Below, one piece after another: positions 45,501 to 54,399 of a stretch of DNA of 64,000 bases (positions are counted from its first letter, which is position 1; each line of letters begins with the position of its first letter). Source of the stretch: Gammaproteobacteria bacterium (GTDB lineage Bacteria; Pseudomonadota; Gammaproteobacteria; Enterobacterales; Kangiellaceae); contig JABXHQ010000126.1 of assembly GCA_013373545.1 (NCBI GenBank), forward strand, positions 1-64,000. Reading direction: 5' to 3'. Position numbers and translations under genes: made by a program. The notes under the pieces are model-generated. The model saw only the letters and a program-made list of their open reading frames with translations. It did not search any database and was not told the DNA's origin.

Positions 45501-46075
45501 CGCTGGCGCAAGATGAAGCCATGGCGTCTGTAGAGGTTCATGATAACGCGATTGTTATGGGAAACTTGATCCATGAAGAGTTACAACGAATCAGCCAAGA
45601 GGGCATCGAACATTGGTCTGTACAACGTGTTCATGAGCGGCAAAGCGTTTATCAAAATTATTTGAAGCGCCATTATGTGGCTGCCGATGATATGGCGCAG
45701 TGTCTGGCAAAGGTCTCGCAAGCAATTGCGAATACCTTGACTGACGCAACTGGGCGTTGGATTTTATCTAACCATCAGCAAGCGCAGTCAGAGCTTCCTT
45801 TGTCGACCAAGGTTAACGGTGTATTTCGTTCATTTGTTATTGATCGAACATTTATTGATGATGCTGGCGTTCGATGGATTATCGATTATAAGACCGGAGA
45901 AAGCTCTAGCGCTGCCGACGAGCATTATTTTCAAGCCGAGTTGGAACGCTATCGGGGACAGTTAACTCAGTATGCAAAACTCTTGGCGCAATTGGATTCG
46001 CGCTCTATAAAGTGTGCATTATACTTGCCGATGTATCAAAGGCTGTTAGAATACGAACCACTTAATCTCGCCTAA
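42572..46075 (+). CDS. UvrD/AddA-like helicase-nuclease subunit
   Basis: 1167 residues. Superfamily 1A helicase motifs are in order: Walker A QAPAGSGKTG (about 20-30), TFTRKAANEM, TIDSLSS, DEF QDT Walker B (HILVDEFQDTSHSQ), VGDPMQSIYRFREAD, LEMNFRS, MTIHKSKGLEFDHVIIP and ATTRAKKCL. The C-terminal region (about 1000-1167) is a second RecB-type nuclease with GNLIHEELQ, SFVIDRTFIDDAG and IIDYKTGES. The design, helicase plus nuclease paired with an iron-sulfur nuclease subunit, is AddAB-like. The start is 3 bases after the partner's stop, with GAGG inside the partner's last codons, so the two are co-translated. Confidence 0.9.
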   Translation: MLVDAKARERAIDPKQSFIVQAPAGSGKTGLITQRYLRLLATVEKPEHILAITFTRKAANEMRERILAALQRAKLASPDSPHEQKIWQLAHQALQQDEKYGWQLIDNPARLKIQTIDSLSSSLVKQMPILAKFGIPSGIEDKPFAIYRQAAEQFIQSVLVERDFSDGQAVPTNPEHLTVIEHAVFHLLQHVDNDVSKLSRLFQSMLARRDQWIRHFVTSEKLLDRDGLEQALEYFVANQMQAFSATVPASLGREFFHLTETLIENLHYLDKPLADDHPLLALASLKDWPSLSTDGLALWHKVAEFLLTKSPDSSKRRLKARWTQADGFIPSSTKNKEAKSQAKIQKALRETLFEQLESYPAFIGKLSEVMDLPNTKFTEQQWQLIESLQVCLKYLLGFLKVEFQAQGKVDFAELSLAALHALSDEVGATDLAMKLDYRIQHILVDEFQDTSHSQYELLRLLTLGWQANDGRTLFVVGDPMQSIYRFREADVGLFLDCRRQGLAGIPLQALRLEMNFRSRAGIVNWVNQAFKTIFPTQEKAMLGAVPLSVAKANAADDDQAVFFHHEFKQNVDSYQAQKMQMIIADIALRFPSDSVAVLVRSKQHASDIIATLKTSGIAVEAVEMERLSQRPMIKILLQLTRLVLNPEDTLAFTALMRSALCGVTLPTITALLSNNSAPGYWFSRVAADNRLLNELPLAEDECRRVISLVENLWPLLKQRATLPFAELIHSAFVALGGLHVFNSARDAQDLRQYIELIHLRFSEKSSVTIEQLNQLVDELFSASDANTDGFKVAVMTIHKSKGLEFDHVIIPHLEKSIPADDKQLILWQELSVEDRTANFLVAPMPSGKNSNDKIHNLLKQLNQQKSLYEAGRLLYVATTRAKKCLHLIAQTNIRPGNEKQAAMGEDWVISQPKANSLLAQLWPVVEPSILTQLKNYAGGETEIHQTQATQRLITRLAEPWVCQLPVSPAPVNRPRLTLAQDEAMASVEVHDNAIVMGNLIHEELQRISQEGIEHWSVQRVHERQSVYQNYLKRHYVAADDMAQCLAKVSQAIANTLTDATGRWILSNHQQAQSELPLSTKVNGVFRSFVIDRTFIDDAGVRWIIDYKTGESSSAADEHYFQAELERYRGQLTQYAKLLAQLDSRSIKCALYLPMYQRLLEYEPLNLA

Positions 46076-46130
46076 AGCTATGGCGATAATTAAACTTGGT
46101 AGCTAAAAGCAACTGTTTAAAGGTTTTAAA

Positions 46131-46619
46131 ATGGAAAAGAATTTTCTTGCAACAATCGTAGAAAAAATTCAAAAGCGCTCGCCATTATATCGGTCTTGGC
46201 TACTGAATTATTTATTGGGCTCAACTATCAAATTTGTTGGAACTGCGGGAGTGAAGTGCCAAACTTTGACGCGAGAAGAAAGTGTTTGGACACTGAAAAA
46301 TCGTAAAAAAGTTCGTAACCATATTAAAGGTGTGCACGCCGCTGCAATGGGGTTGTTAGCTGAAACTGCAACCGGCATGGTTATCGGAATGAATGTTCCT
46401 GATGATCGAACGCCTGTTATTAAGTCGATGAAAGTAAGTTACCTTAAGCGTGCTGCAGGCGACTTAACTGCAGTAGCAAAATTAACCGGCGAGCAAATCC
46501 AATATATTTTAGATAATGAGAAAGGTGAGATGTTAGTTCCGGTTGAAGTTACTGATAGTGAGGGTAAGCAGCCGATTGAATGTGAGATGTTATGGGCTTG
46601 GACGCCAAAACGCTCATAG
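46131..46619 (+). CDS. DUF4442 hotdog-fold protein
   Basis: 162 residues. It fits DUF4442, a hotdog thioesterase-like family: a helical N-terminus (FLATIVEKIQKRSPLYRSWLLNYLLG), then the hotdog with VRNHIKGVHAAAMGLLAETATGMVIGMNVPD and IKSMKVSYLKRAAGDLTAVAKL. The NHIKGVHAAA segment corresponds to the active-site helix region of thioesterases. It may act on acyl-CoA or acyl-ACP, but no substrate is known. AAAGG stands 7 bases before the ATG. It lies 55 bases after the helicase gene, possibly co-transcribed, and is followed by a strong hairpin. Confidence 0.85.
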   Translation: MEKNFLATIVEKIQKRSPLYRSWLLNYLLGSTIKFVGTAGVKCQTLTREESVWTLKNRKKVRNHIKGVHAAAMGLLAETATGMVIGMNVPDDRTPVIKSMKVSYLKRAAGDLTAVAKLTGEQIQYILDNEKGEMLVPVEVTDSEGKQPIECEMLWAWTPKRS

Positions 46620-46673
46620 CGCCTGAATCAGGTTTTTGGTTTTTCATCTATATCTAACCAAAATTAGAGAGTT

Positions 46674-46706
46674 TGGCCACTTGAGTAATCAATACTCGAG
46701 TGGCCA
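46674..46706. terminator. Long hairpin between convergent genes
   Basis: TGGCCACTTGAGTA-ATCAA-TACTCGAGTGGCCA, a 14-pair stem with one wobble or mismatch, just after the DUF4442 gene and 8 bases before the stop of the convergent gene. The T-run is poor on both strands. Confidence 0.7.
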
Positions 46707-46714
46707 TTAGGTTT

Positions 46715-47185
46715 TCATACGTTGGAGTCGCATTCTACTTCTTCACGACACCAAAAACTGCTGGTGCTTTTTTCACAAGCATTTTTAGCTGCGGCTCTGG
46801 CGGCAATTAAGCTGTGTCCTTCTCCATAAAAAGTACCGTCCATTTTGGTTTCAATAATGCACGAATATACTTTCGGTGGTTGCCAGCGGTGACGGTTATC
46901 GCTAATTTCCTCTAGCTGATATACAGCGCGTTGCAATTGTCTTACTGCGCGCTCCAGCTGTCGAACTCGTTGGCGTAATTTTTTATTCGCTTTATGGTGT
47001 GAGCGGTAGTCATATCCTGTTTCACGCATATAACGGTCAAAATCTCGATCGGACATTTCGCGTTCGTCATGCTCCTGAATTTTTACCACAGCTTCTTGGC
47101 TGGATGACTTTGGTTTTGCTTCAACCGTTATGCCGGCCGCTGCAAATGTTAGTGATGCAGTGATTAAAAGTAGGCTTGCTTTCAT
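46715..47185 (-). CDS. Exported coiled-coil protein with C-terminal Cys-rich module
   Basis: 156 residues. Signal peptide MKASLLLITASLTFAAAGITVEA; TGAGGA-type ribosome site 9 bases before the ATG. After a charged region (DEREMSDRDFDRYMRETGYDY) comes a basic coiled coil (KKLRQRVRQLERAVRQLQRAVYQLEE), then a C-terminal module with four cysteines (YSCIIE, KNACEK, FWCREE, VECDSN) and GTFYGEGHSLIAARAAAKNAC, resembling small exported domains in which a C..G.G.s...A...A...C pattern repeats. No named family or function. It is probably periplasmic or secreted. Confidence 0.75.
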   Translation of the reverse strand: MKASLLLITASLTFAAAGITVEAKPKSSSQEAVVKIQEHDEREMSDRDFDRYMRETGYDYRSHHKANKKLRQRVRQLERAVRQLQRAVYQLEEISDNRHRWQPPKVYSCIIETKMDGTFYGEGHSLIAARAAAKNACEKSTSSFWCREEVECDSNV

Positions 47186-47281
47186 AATCTTGTCCTCATA
47201 TTGGTTGACGACTCCAGATTATAAAAATGTGATTAATTGAAACTGAACAAGTGCGAAAAGAGGGTGAAATCGTGCGAAAAA

Positions 47282-47309
47282 AAAGCGTGATTATTACCAC
47301 GCTTTTTTT
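47282..47309 (-). terminator. Intrinsic terminator of the aminotransferase gene
   Basis: On the minus strand AAAGCGTG-GTAATAAT-CACGCTTT, followed by TTTTT, 16 bases after the stop. A-rich and T-rich flanks make it usable in both directions. Confidence 0.9.
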
Positions 47310-47324
47310 GATTGAGTTAGCTTT

Positions 47325-48617
47325 CTAGTTAACGACGCCTTCTAACCATTCAATAATTTTTTCAATGCCTGTGATACAGTTGCCGCCATATTGTTCAGCG
47401 AATGATTCGTCTAGCTCGGCGTCGAGTGGAACTTGTTCGGCCGCCATTAATGCTTTGGCGCCGTCAAAATCAACAAATGCAATTCGGGTTGTTAGTTCTT
47501 CAGGGGGACGACCAAAGGATTCTCCGGGCAGCATGGCAACGCCGGTTTCGCGTAGAATTCTTTCGCACAACTCATTGCTAGTAGAAATACCTCGCTCCGA
47601 GAGGATCCCGCGGAAGGGCTCAAAATTAGGGAAAATATAGAAAGCGCCATCGGGCATGGTTAAGTCAAATCCGGCGGTGCTCATTTTTCCGACGATTGAC
47701 TCGGCAATGCACTTTAAGATCCGGCGACTATTGGTAAGGTAGCGTTCAATTTCTAACCCTCCAGCAAACGCGCGCACCGCTGCGTATTGAATTGGCGCAG
47801 AGGTTGATGTGTAAGTTTCGCTCGCTACAATCGCCATCGCATCCATTAACCAGCTTAAATTGGCGGGAAATGCAAATGTTCCTAAGCGCCAGCCTCCAGC
47901 GCCACACCACTTGCTTAACCCTGAACTTATAATGGTGCCTTCGGGGTAATATTTCGCAATCGAAGTATGGTTACCGTCATAATCCAGTTCGCCATAGATC
48001 TCATCGGACAAGACTAATACTTTGTATTTTTTTAGTTTACGCGCCAGCGCTTTTAAATCGCGGTCGCTGTATGAGTAACCATGTGGGTTAGCCGGATAAT
48101 TTAATATTAACAAACGAGGTTTATTCGGATCATTGGCGCACAGCTTCTCGATACTGTCGGGAGTGACTTGCCAATTATGTTGCGCTTCGGTATTGAGCCA
48201 TCGAATTTGCCGGCCAATAATCATAGCTTGTGGCGCATAAGATACCCAACTTGGCGTCGGGATCACTAAGTCACCGTAATAAACCAGCTGCAAGATAAAC
48301 ATCAGTTCTTTTGAGCCTGGTCCGATTAATATGTGATCCGGTGCTGTGGTGATCCCTTGCCGGTGATGATACTCAGCGACCGCGCCACGTAATTTACGCA
48401 GTCCCGCGACAGGGAGGTAATCTTTTTGGTGTGCATTTGCTTTGAGCGCATCTTCAACCACTTGCGGTACCGGAAATGGGCTTTGACCCAAACCGAGTTT
48501 AATCACCGGCTTTCCTTGCCGGATCAGATCGTTACTAATTTCATTGATCGCCAAGGTCGCCGATAGTGACAGTCCGCGAACGTTAAGGTTTAAATGGACA
48601 TCCGGTTGTTTCTTCAT
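47325..48617 (-). CDS. Class I/II pyridoxal-phosphate aminotransferase
   Basis: 430 residues, with GAGGT before the ATG. Fold type I aminotransferase: GLGQSPFPVP, the aromatic DYLPVAGL, PTPSWVSY, LNYPANPHG, VLSDEIYGEL and the PLP lysine in SSGLSKWCGAGGWRLG, then the Arg in LTTRIAFVDFDG that would bind the substrate carboxylate. It is related to aspartate and alanine/tyrosine aminotransferases; the exact amino acid cannot be read. The N-terminal MKKQPDVHLNLNVRGLSLSATLAINE fits the longer family members. Single-gene unit, divergent from the GDPD gene. Confidence 0.87.
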   Translation of the reverse strand: MKKQPDVHLNLNVRGLSLSATLAINEISNDLIRQGKPVIKLGLGQSPFPVPQVVEDALKANAHQKDYLPVAGLRKLRGAVAEYHHRQGITTAPDHILIGPGSKELMFILQLVYYGDLVIPTPSWVSYAPQAMIIGRQIRWLNTEAQHNWQVTPDSIEKLCANDPNKPRLLILNYPANPHGYSYSDRDLKALARKLKKYKVLVLSDEIYGELDYDGNHTSIAKYYPEGTIISSGLSKWCGAGGWRLGTFAFPANLSWLMDAMAIVASETYTSTSAPIQYAAVRAFAGGLEIERYLTNSRRILKCIAESIVGKMSTAGFDLTMPDGAFYIFPNFEPFRGILSERGISTSNELCERILRETGVAMLPGESFGRPPEELTTRIAFVDFDGAKALMAAEQVPLDAELDESFAEQYGGNCITGIEKIIEWLEGVVN

Positions 48618-48772
48618 AGCATTACCTCAAACAGGAGAATGATGGCGCACTGCATATTATTGTTGTCATAGGTTCATAAATATCTAACCATAGCTTCACA
48701 ATATCTCATTATCTTGAAAGCTGCTGTTAATCTTTGGGATGCTTTCCCTTCAATTTAATTTAAGGAGCTTTA

Positions 48773-50059
48773 ATGAATATTACGGCATTACTAGCGCTTG
48801 TAAGCTTATCGCTAAGCATAGGCGTTAATGCAGCTAAGTATCAAGTGAGTGACACACCATTGGTCGAAGCTCAAACTAGCGACAAAGCGCGCGGAGCTTG
48901 GGATTTTTTAGCCAACCAACTCGGACCGCGACCATTTTTTTTAGTTGACGATATGGATGAAGGGGCGCTTAAGTCGGCGTTACAACAATGTAAAAATCGC
49001 TTGTTTTATCGCAAAAGTAATTTTTCAATTGGTCATCGAGGAGCTCCGATGCAGTTCCCTGAGCATACCAAAGAATCTTACCAAGCCGCGGCTAAAATGG
49101 GCGCGGGGGTGGTTGAATGTGACGTCACCTTTACCGCCGATCGGCAATTAGTATGTCGCCACTCGCAATGTGACTTGCATACCACCACCAACATACTCGC
49201 AATTCCAGAATTAGCGGCTAAATGCTCCGAGCCATTTGTTGCAGCTAATCCAGCAATGGCAACACCAGCGACAGCGCGTTGTTGTACCAGCGATATTACC
49301 TTATCTGAGTTTAAATCGTTATGCGGCAAAATGGATGCGAGCAATCCTAACGCAACGACCGTCGCTGAGTATTTAAACGGAACCGCTGATTGGCGTACTG
49401 ATTTATATTCGCAATGTGGAACTTTGCTGTCACACTCGGAAAGTATTGATTTGTTTAAACGCCTTGGCGTTAAAATGACGCCTGAGCTTAAGGCTCCAAG
49501 TGTAGCCATGCCATTTCAAGGGGAATATACGCAGCAAGACTACGCTCAGCAGATGATTGATGAGTATAAAGCCCAGGGTGTGCGACCGAGCTCAGTTCTC
49601 CCACAATCGTTTAGCTTGTCGGATGTTGAGTACTGGATCAATCATGAACCTCGATTTGCACGGCAGGCGGTTTACCTTGATGATCGCGTATACAATGATC
49701 CTGAGTTTTCGCCCACGCTTGCGGATATGATGGCTCTGAAAGCTAGGGGCGTGAATATTATTGCTCCGCCGATGTGGGCATTATTAACACTGGATGAACA
49801 ACAGCAATTGGTGCCTTCACAATACGCGCAACTAGCAAAACAAGCGGGCTTAGAAATTATTACTTGGACACTGGAACGTGATGGACCTTTGGCCAATGGC
49901 GGCGCTTGGTATCACCAATCGATCAGTCCAGCGGTTAACAACGATGGTGATACCTTTCAGGTGTTGCATGCGTTAGCCCGTAAAGTCGGCGTGATAGGCG
50001 TTTTCTCGGACTGGCCTGCGACTACCAGTTACTACGCTAACTGTATGAATTTAAGGTAA
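48773..50059 (+). CDS. Exported glycerophosphodiester phosphodiesterase
   Basis: 428 residues with a signal peptide ([20 protein letters not shown]) and an AAGGAG ribosome site. GDPD barrel: [22 protein letters not shown] (first catalytic His, Arg and Glu), [12 protein letters not shown] (metal Glu and Asp), VCRHSQ (second His), KMTPELKAP (metal Glu) and WTLERDGP. It hydrolyses glycerophosphodiesters to glycerol 3-phosphate and an alcohol in the periplasm or outside. It is longer than E. coli GlpQ (about 360), with a Cys-containing insert between the second His and the MTPELK strand (KCSEPF, CCTSDI, SLCGKM) that could be disulfide-bonded. No glpT is adjacent. Confidence 0.9.
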   Translation: MNITALLALVSLSLSIGVNAAKYQVSDTPLVEAQTSDKARGAWDFLANQLGPRPFFLVDDMDEGALKSALQQCKNRLFYRKSNFSIGHRGAPMQFPEHTKESYQAAAKMGAGVVECDVTFTADRQLVCRHSQCDLHTTTNILAIPELAAKCSEPFVAANPAMATPATARCCTSDITLSEFKSLCGKMDASNPNATTVAEYLNGTADWRTDLYSQCGTLLSHSESIDLFKRLGVKMTPELKAPSVAMPFQGEYTQQDYAQQMIDEYKAQGVRPSSVLPQSFSLSDVEYWINHEPRFARQAVYLDDRVYNDPEFSPTLADMMALKARGVNIIAPPMWALLTLDEQQQLVPSQYAQLAKQAGLEIITWTLERDGPLANGGAWYHQSISPAVNNDGDTFQVLHALARKVGVIGVFSDWPATTSYYANCMNLR

Positions 50060-50101
50060 TAATTGAGTACCCGTTACTTAAGGACGCCGAGCGGGGCCTG
50101 T

Positions 50102-50153
50102 GGCGCTACTGCGCCGAGCCGCCTAGTCACTTGTCAATTGCTAGGCGGCTCGG
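50102..50153 (+). terminator. Strong compound hairpin after the GDPD gene, upstream of pyrC
   Basis: CCGAGCCGCCTAG and CTAGGCGGCTCGG (50114-50126 / 50141-50153) form a perfect 13-base-pair stem around a 14-base loop. A small GGCGC-TACT-GCGCC hairpin (50102-50115) overlaps its foot by two bases. No T-run follows. It lies upstream of the pyrC promoter, so it belongs to the 3' end of the GDPD message rather than a pyrC leader. Confidence 0.6.
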
Positions 50154-50194
50154 TACCGCGCGATGGTAGCACGGGAATTTTATCTCCGATTAAT

Positions 50195-50202
50195 GGTATA
50201 AT
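50195..50202 (+). promoter_or_regulatory. Probable pyrC promoter, extended -10
   Basis: TGGTATAAT, a perfect -10 hexamer at 50197-50202 with a TG extension, 39 bases before the pyrC ATG; no clear -35. It predicts a short leader of about 31 bases that contains the CGGAG ribosome site. Confidence 0.6.
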
Positions 50203-50240
50203 CTTCGCCAAGTAAACGAATAGACAAATGCGGAGTCTGC

Positions 50241-51287
50241 ATGTCGGATACAGCTACTACTTTAACCCTAACTCAACCAGACGATTGGCACTTACATTTT
50301 CGCGATGGTGACCTCTTGGCAGAAACTGTACCGGCAACGGCGCGGTGTTTTGCACGTGCGATCGTTATGCCCAATCTGGTGCCTCCGGTGACCACGGCAG
50401 CGGCGGCTACCGAATATCGAGCGCGTATTATGCAAGCGGTGCCGGAAGATAAGGCTTTTGAACCCTTAATGACGCTTTATTTAACGGGCGAAACTACGGT
50501 GGCGGATATTCAAGCGGCAAAAGCAGCTGGGGTTGTTGCGGCCAAGCTTTATCCGCGTGGCGCAACCACCAACTCGGATGCTGCGGTTAGACAAGTCGAA
50601 TCATTGTTTCCAGTGTTTGAGGAGATGACACGCCAAAATATGTTGCTATTGATTCATGGCGAAGTAACCGACGCGGAGATTGATATTTTTGATCGTGAAA
50701 AAGAATTCATTGATCGTCACTTGCAAGCGATTGTCCGTGCGATGCCTGAACTCAAAGTGGTGTTCGAGCACATTACCACTAAAGATGCGGTTGACTTTGT
50801 GGTTACCGCTACCGATAAAGTCGCGGCGACGATTACGCCGCAGCATCTGCTGATGAACCGTAATGATTTACTCGTTGGTGGAGTACGACCGCATAATTTT
50901 TGTTTGCCAGTACTCAAGCGTAATCTGCACCAACAAGCTCTGCAAAAAGCTGTCGCCTCCGGTTCCAAACGCTTCTTTTTAGGGACTGATTCAGCGCCGC
51001 ACGCGAGGCATATGAAAGAGTCTGCTTGTGGCTGTGCTGGATGCTACAGCGCATGGAGTGCCATTGAATTATACGCTGAGGTGTTCGAGCGCTTAGGTTG
51101 CTTAGATAACTTAGAAGGGTTCGCCAGTCATTACGGCGCGGACTTCTATGGTTTACCAAGAAACACCAATACCATTACTTTGGTACGCGAAAGCTGGCAA
51201 GTACCTAGTAAAATTAATTTACCAAGTGGTGATGAGTTAGTACCCTTTTATGCAGGCGAAACGCTCAACTGGAAGCTTCAGGCATAA
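50241..51287 (+). CDS. pyrC: Dihydroorotase, class II
   Basis: 348 residues, as in E. coli PyrC. Metal ligands are seen as H17 and H19 (WHLHFRDG), the carbamylated Lys in [15 protein letters not shown], the His of LLIHGEV and FEHITT, and the Asp of LGTDSAPH. The substrate loop and the GCAGCYSA segment follow. It closes N-carbamoyl-aspartate to dihydroorotate in pyrimidine synthesis in the cytoplasm. CGGAG precedes the ATG. The next gene, a glycosyltransferase, starts 17 bases after the stop. Confidence 0.97.
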   Translation: MSDTATTLTLTQPDDWHLHFRDGDLLAETVPATARCFARAIVMPNLVPPVTTAAAATEYRARIMQAVPEDKAFEPLMTLYLTGETTVADIQAAKAAGVVAAKLYPRGATTNSDAAVRQVESLFPVFEEMTRQNMLLLIHGEVTDAEIDIFDREKEFIDRHLQAIVRAMPELKVVFEHITTKDAVDFVVTATDKVAATITPQHLLMNRNDLLVGGVRPHNFCLPVLKRNLHQQALQKAVASGSKRFFLGTDSAPHARHMKESACGCAGCYSAWSAIELYAEVFERLGCLDNLEGFASHYGADFYGLPRNTNTITLVRESWQVPSKINLPSGDELVPFYAGETLNWKLQA

Positions 51288-51303
51288 GTTGAGTTAGTCG
51301 TTC

Positions 51304-52584
51304 GTGAATCACCCTAAGCTGCAAAATAAAACAGTCCTTTTTATTGGCTATGTTTGGCCGGAGCCTGAGTCTTCAGCTGCCGGTCGTCATATCTGTTCGT
51401 TAATCGAGTGCTTCTTGGCGGCTGGGTGTCAGGTTCATTTTGCGAGTCCTGCGAGCAAAACGGATTACACTTTCGACTTAGCGAGCCGCGATGTCAGCAC
51501 TCATGATATCCGCTTAAATGATGACGCTTTTAATGCTTTTTGCCATGCGCTTAACCCAGACATTGTAGTATTTGATCGCTTTATGATGGAAGAGCAATTT
51601 GGTTGGCGCGTGGAGCAAGCGTGTCCGAACGCACTGCGAATTCTCGATACTGAAGACTTGCAGTTTTTACGTGATGCGCGTCATCGTGCGTACAAAGAAC
51701 AGCGTGAACTGCAAACTACCGATCTGCACTCTGAGTTAGCCCTGCGTGAAATCGCGGCGATTTTGCGCAGCGATTTTTCGTTAATTATTTCCTCGGTAGA
51801 AAGTGAACTGCTACAGCGTCGTTTTAATATTCCTGCACAGCAATTACTAACTTTGCCGTTTCTTGTGCCTTTTTCTGAGGACAATTTTAAGTCATATGAA
51901 GAGCGCGAGCATTTTGTAGCTGTGGGTAATTTTCGCCATGCGCCAAATTGGGATTCGGTGCTTTATCTTAAGCAACTGTGGCCGCATATAAGAGCGCAGG
52001 TGCCGGATGCTGAACTGCATATTTATGGCGCCTATACGCCACCAAAAGCGACCGCACTGCATAATCAGGCTGAGGGTTTCCTGATAAAAGATCGTGCGCA
52101 GGATGTTTTTGCGGTAATCAAAAACGCTCGTGTTCTGTTGGCCCCATTACGTTTTGGCGCCGGGATTAAAGGTAAGTTGATTGATGCGATGCAAATGGGA
52201 ACCCCAAGTGTGACAACTGCTATCGGTTCCGAAGCTATGCATGACGGGCTACCTTGGCCGGGAGCGGTTGCGGACACAAACGATGACTTGGTACACCAAG
52301 CGGTGACCTTATATTGCGATGCTAAGCGTTGGGCGCAAGCGCAAGCGAACATCGCCCCCATCATGCGCCAAGTATTCGATCAAAGGTTGTTGACTGAGCG
52401 TTTATTGAACAAGGTAAGTGATGTCTACGAGTCATTGGCAGAGCATCGTAGCGGTTTATTTTTCAATGCACTGCTGCGTCATCACACGCTGCGCAGCACC
52501 GAATTTATGTCGCGCTGGATCGCCTTAAAAAATCAGATACATCATTCATCGTCGAATCAACAAGAAACTTTTTCGATTAAGTAG
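51304..52584 (+). CDS. GT4-type glycosyltransferase
   Basis: 426 residues from a GTG start with only a weak ribosome site. GT-B fold: N-terminal KTVLFIGYVWPEPESSAAGRH, and a C-terminal domain with FVAVGNFRHAPNWDSVLYL, LHIYGAY, DVFAVIKNARVLLAPLRFGAGIKGKLIDAMQMGTPSVTT. The last part holds the E/G-rich nucleotide-sugar site of GT4 enzymes in modified form (AGIKGK rather than EPFG). It transfers a sugar from a nucleotide donor to an unknown acceptor and is cytoplasmic or membrane-bound. There is no sugar-synthesis or flippase gene nearby, so it is an isolated transferase behind pyrC. Confidence 0.85.
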   Translation: MNHPKLQNKTVLFIGYVWPEPESSAAGRHICSLIECFLAAGCQVHFASPASKTDYTFDLASRDVSTHDIRLNDDAFNAFCHALNPDIVVFDRFMMEEQFGWRVEQACPNALRILDTEDLQFLRDARHRAYKEQRELQTTDLHSELALREIAAILRSDFSLIISSVESELLQRRFNIPAQQLLTLPFLVPFSEDNFKSYEEREHFVAVGNFRHAPNWDSVLYLKQLWPHIRAQVPDAELHIYGAYTPPKATALHNQAEGFLIKDRAQDVFAVIKNARVLLAPLRFGAGIKGKLIDAMQMGTPSVTTAIGSEAMHDGLPWPGAVADTNDDLVHQAVTLYCDAKRWAQAQANIAPIMRQVFDQRLLTERLLNKVSDVYESLAEHRSGLFFNALLRHHTLRSTEFMSRWIALKNQIHHSSSNQQETFSIK

Positions 52585-52595
52585 TTGGAGACTTC

Positions 52596-54386
52596 ATGTC
52601 AAAATTTTCATTACTAATGTTAAGTTTATGTTTTGTCCTCGCTCTCGATGCGAGCCAAGAAGTAGTTTATCGAGTTGAAATTGAGCAACCGCAGCATCAT
52701 TTAGCGCGCATCGAAGTGGCGTTCCCGGCCCATAGTGAGCAATCTTTGACCGTTAGCTTGCCAGTGTGGCGTACCGGACGTTACGAAGTTCTCGATTTAA
52801 GTAATGGCATGCGCTCCTTTTCTGCTAAGGATGCTAAAGGCGTAGAACTCAGTTGGCAACGTCAAGATAAAGCTACTTGGATAGTGCAGTCGAATGGCAA
52901 ACCGGTAACGGTTAGCTATTTAATTTATGCCAATGAAATTGGTAATCGGACGCGTCATATTGATGATACCCATGCCTATCTAGATGCGACTGCTACTTTT
53001 GTTTACAGCCCGTCTTTACGTGACTTGCCCGTTCGAGTGAAGCTTGACGTTCCGCGCAAATGGCGTTCTCGCTCGGGCATGAACTCTCCGCGTAAACATA
53101 CTTTTATTGCAGCTAATTACGATATTTTAGTCGACTCACCCATTGAAACGGGTATTCATAGTTTTCATGAGTTTTCCGTAGCTGAGCGCGATTATGAACT
53201 ATTGTTCTGGGGACGTGGTAATTATGATGAGCAAGCGATCAAAACTGATTTAGCCAAACTCGATCGAGAAGTTGAAAAAATTTGGCGTCGTTTTCCTTAT
53301 TCGCGCTATGTTTACATGATTCACGCAACTTCTGGACCGCGTGGCGCAACCGAGCATATTAACTCAACAGTTATTCAACGCCAGCGTGATAAGTTTGGCG
53401 CGCGTGAAGATTATATTGAGTTTTTAACCACCGCAGCGCACGAGTTAGTACACACGTGGAATGTTAAAGCTTACCGTCCAGCTGCTTTGGTTCCGTATCG
53501 CTATCAAGCGGAAAGTTACACGCCATTGCTTTGGGTTGCCGAAGGCTCAACGAGCTACTTTGACACTTTATTAGTGCGCCGTGCGGGCATTTCAACGCAA
53601 GCAGAATTTCACAAAGATTTAGCTAAGTCGATTGAGCGACTATTAAATCGACCTGGCACAGAAGTTCAATCGGTTGCGGAAGCAAGTTTCTATAGTTGGA
53701 TTGAATCAACCAATGATTTTACCATCAATCACGGCGTTAACATTTATGCAAAAGGTTCAATGGTGAGTTGGTTGCTCGATTACAAAATTCGTGAAGCAAC
53801 CGATAATGAGCGTTCTTATGAAGATGTTCATCGACTTTTGTTTGAACGTTTTAATGCTGTCGATAAAGGCTTCACCGACGCTGATTTAACTGCGATTGTT
53901 AACGAAGTGACAGGACAAGATTTTAGCGATTTTTGGCGTGATTATGTGTGGGGAGTAAAACCATTACCAATCAACGACATGCTATCTTTTTATGGTTTGC
54001 AAGTGACCACCAAAAAGCCACAGCCGGTAATTGATTTAGGCTTAACCTTTGATGATGAGAAAAGTGGTTTAGTTGTTTCGCGAGTACGCCGAGGATCAAC
54101 CGCATGGCAGGCGGGGTTGACCACTGAAGATCGTATAGTTGCTTTCGATAAACTTCGAGTCACCAAGAAAAATATTAAGCAGCGTACCGAAGCGCTGACG
54201 GCCGGAGAATCCATTACTGTGCAATTTTTCCGCCGGGATGAGTTACAAGAGGTTACTTTAAAGGTCACTAGCAATGCTCAAAAAGAATTGCAAGTGATCG
54301 CCGTCGAGCAGCCGAGTTCGCAGCAACAGCAACACTACCAAAGCTGGACCGGACACGCACTGACCTCTGCAACTGAAGCGAATTAA
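52596..54386 (+). CDS. M61 family metallopeptidase with PDZ domain
   Basis: 596 residues with a signal peptide (MSKFSLLMLSLCFVLALDAS). N-terminal beta domain; the peptidase domain has the zinc motif H282-E-L-V-H286 (TAAHELVHTWNVKAYRP) and a downstream glutamate in WVAEGSTSYFD; a C-terminal PDZ domain (about 470-560) contains SGLVVSRVRRGSTAWQAGLTTEDRIVAF. The family includes the glycyl aminopeptidase of Sphingomonas. It probably trims peptides in the periplasm or outside. It starts 11 bases after the glycosyltransferase and ends 13 bases before mtaB, so the pyrC-GT-M61-mtaB genes look like one transcript of functionally unrelated members. Confidence 0.92.
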   Translation: MSKFSLLMLSLCFVLALDASQEVVYRVEIEQPQHHLARIEVAFPAHSEQSLTVSLPVWRTGRYEVLDLSNGMRSFSAKDAKGVELSWQRQDKATWIVQSNGKPVTVSYLIYANEIGNRTRHIDDTHAYLDATATFVYSPSLRDLPVRVKLDVPRKWRSRSGMNSPRKHTFIAANYDILVDSPIETGIHSFHEFSVAERDYELLFWGRGNYDEQAIKTDLAKLDREVEKIWRRFPYSRYVYMIHATSGPRGATEHINSTVIQRQRDKFGAREDYIEFLTTAAHELVHTWNVKAYRPAALVPYRYQAESYTPLLWVAEGSTSYFDTLLVRRAGISTQAEFHKDLAKSIERLLNRPGTEVQSVAEASFYSWIESTNDFTINHGVNIYAKGSMVSWLLDYKIREATDNERSYEDVHRLLFERFNAVDKGFTDADLTAIVNEVTGQDFSDFWRDYVWGVKPLPINDMLSFYGLQVTTKKPQPVIDLGLTFDDEKSGLVVSRVRRGSTAWQAGLTTEDRIVAFDKLRVTKKNIKQRTEALTAGESITVQFFRRDELQEVTLKVTSNAQKELQVIAVEQPSSQQQQHYQSWTGHALTSATEAN

Positions 54387-54399
54387 CTAGAGACCAAAC

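Noticed and set aside
49078-49509. 143-residue minus-strand ORF
   Set aside because: Shadow of the GDPD gene, whose catalytic motifs are on the plus strand.
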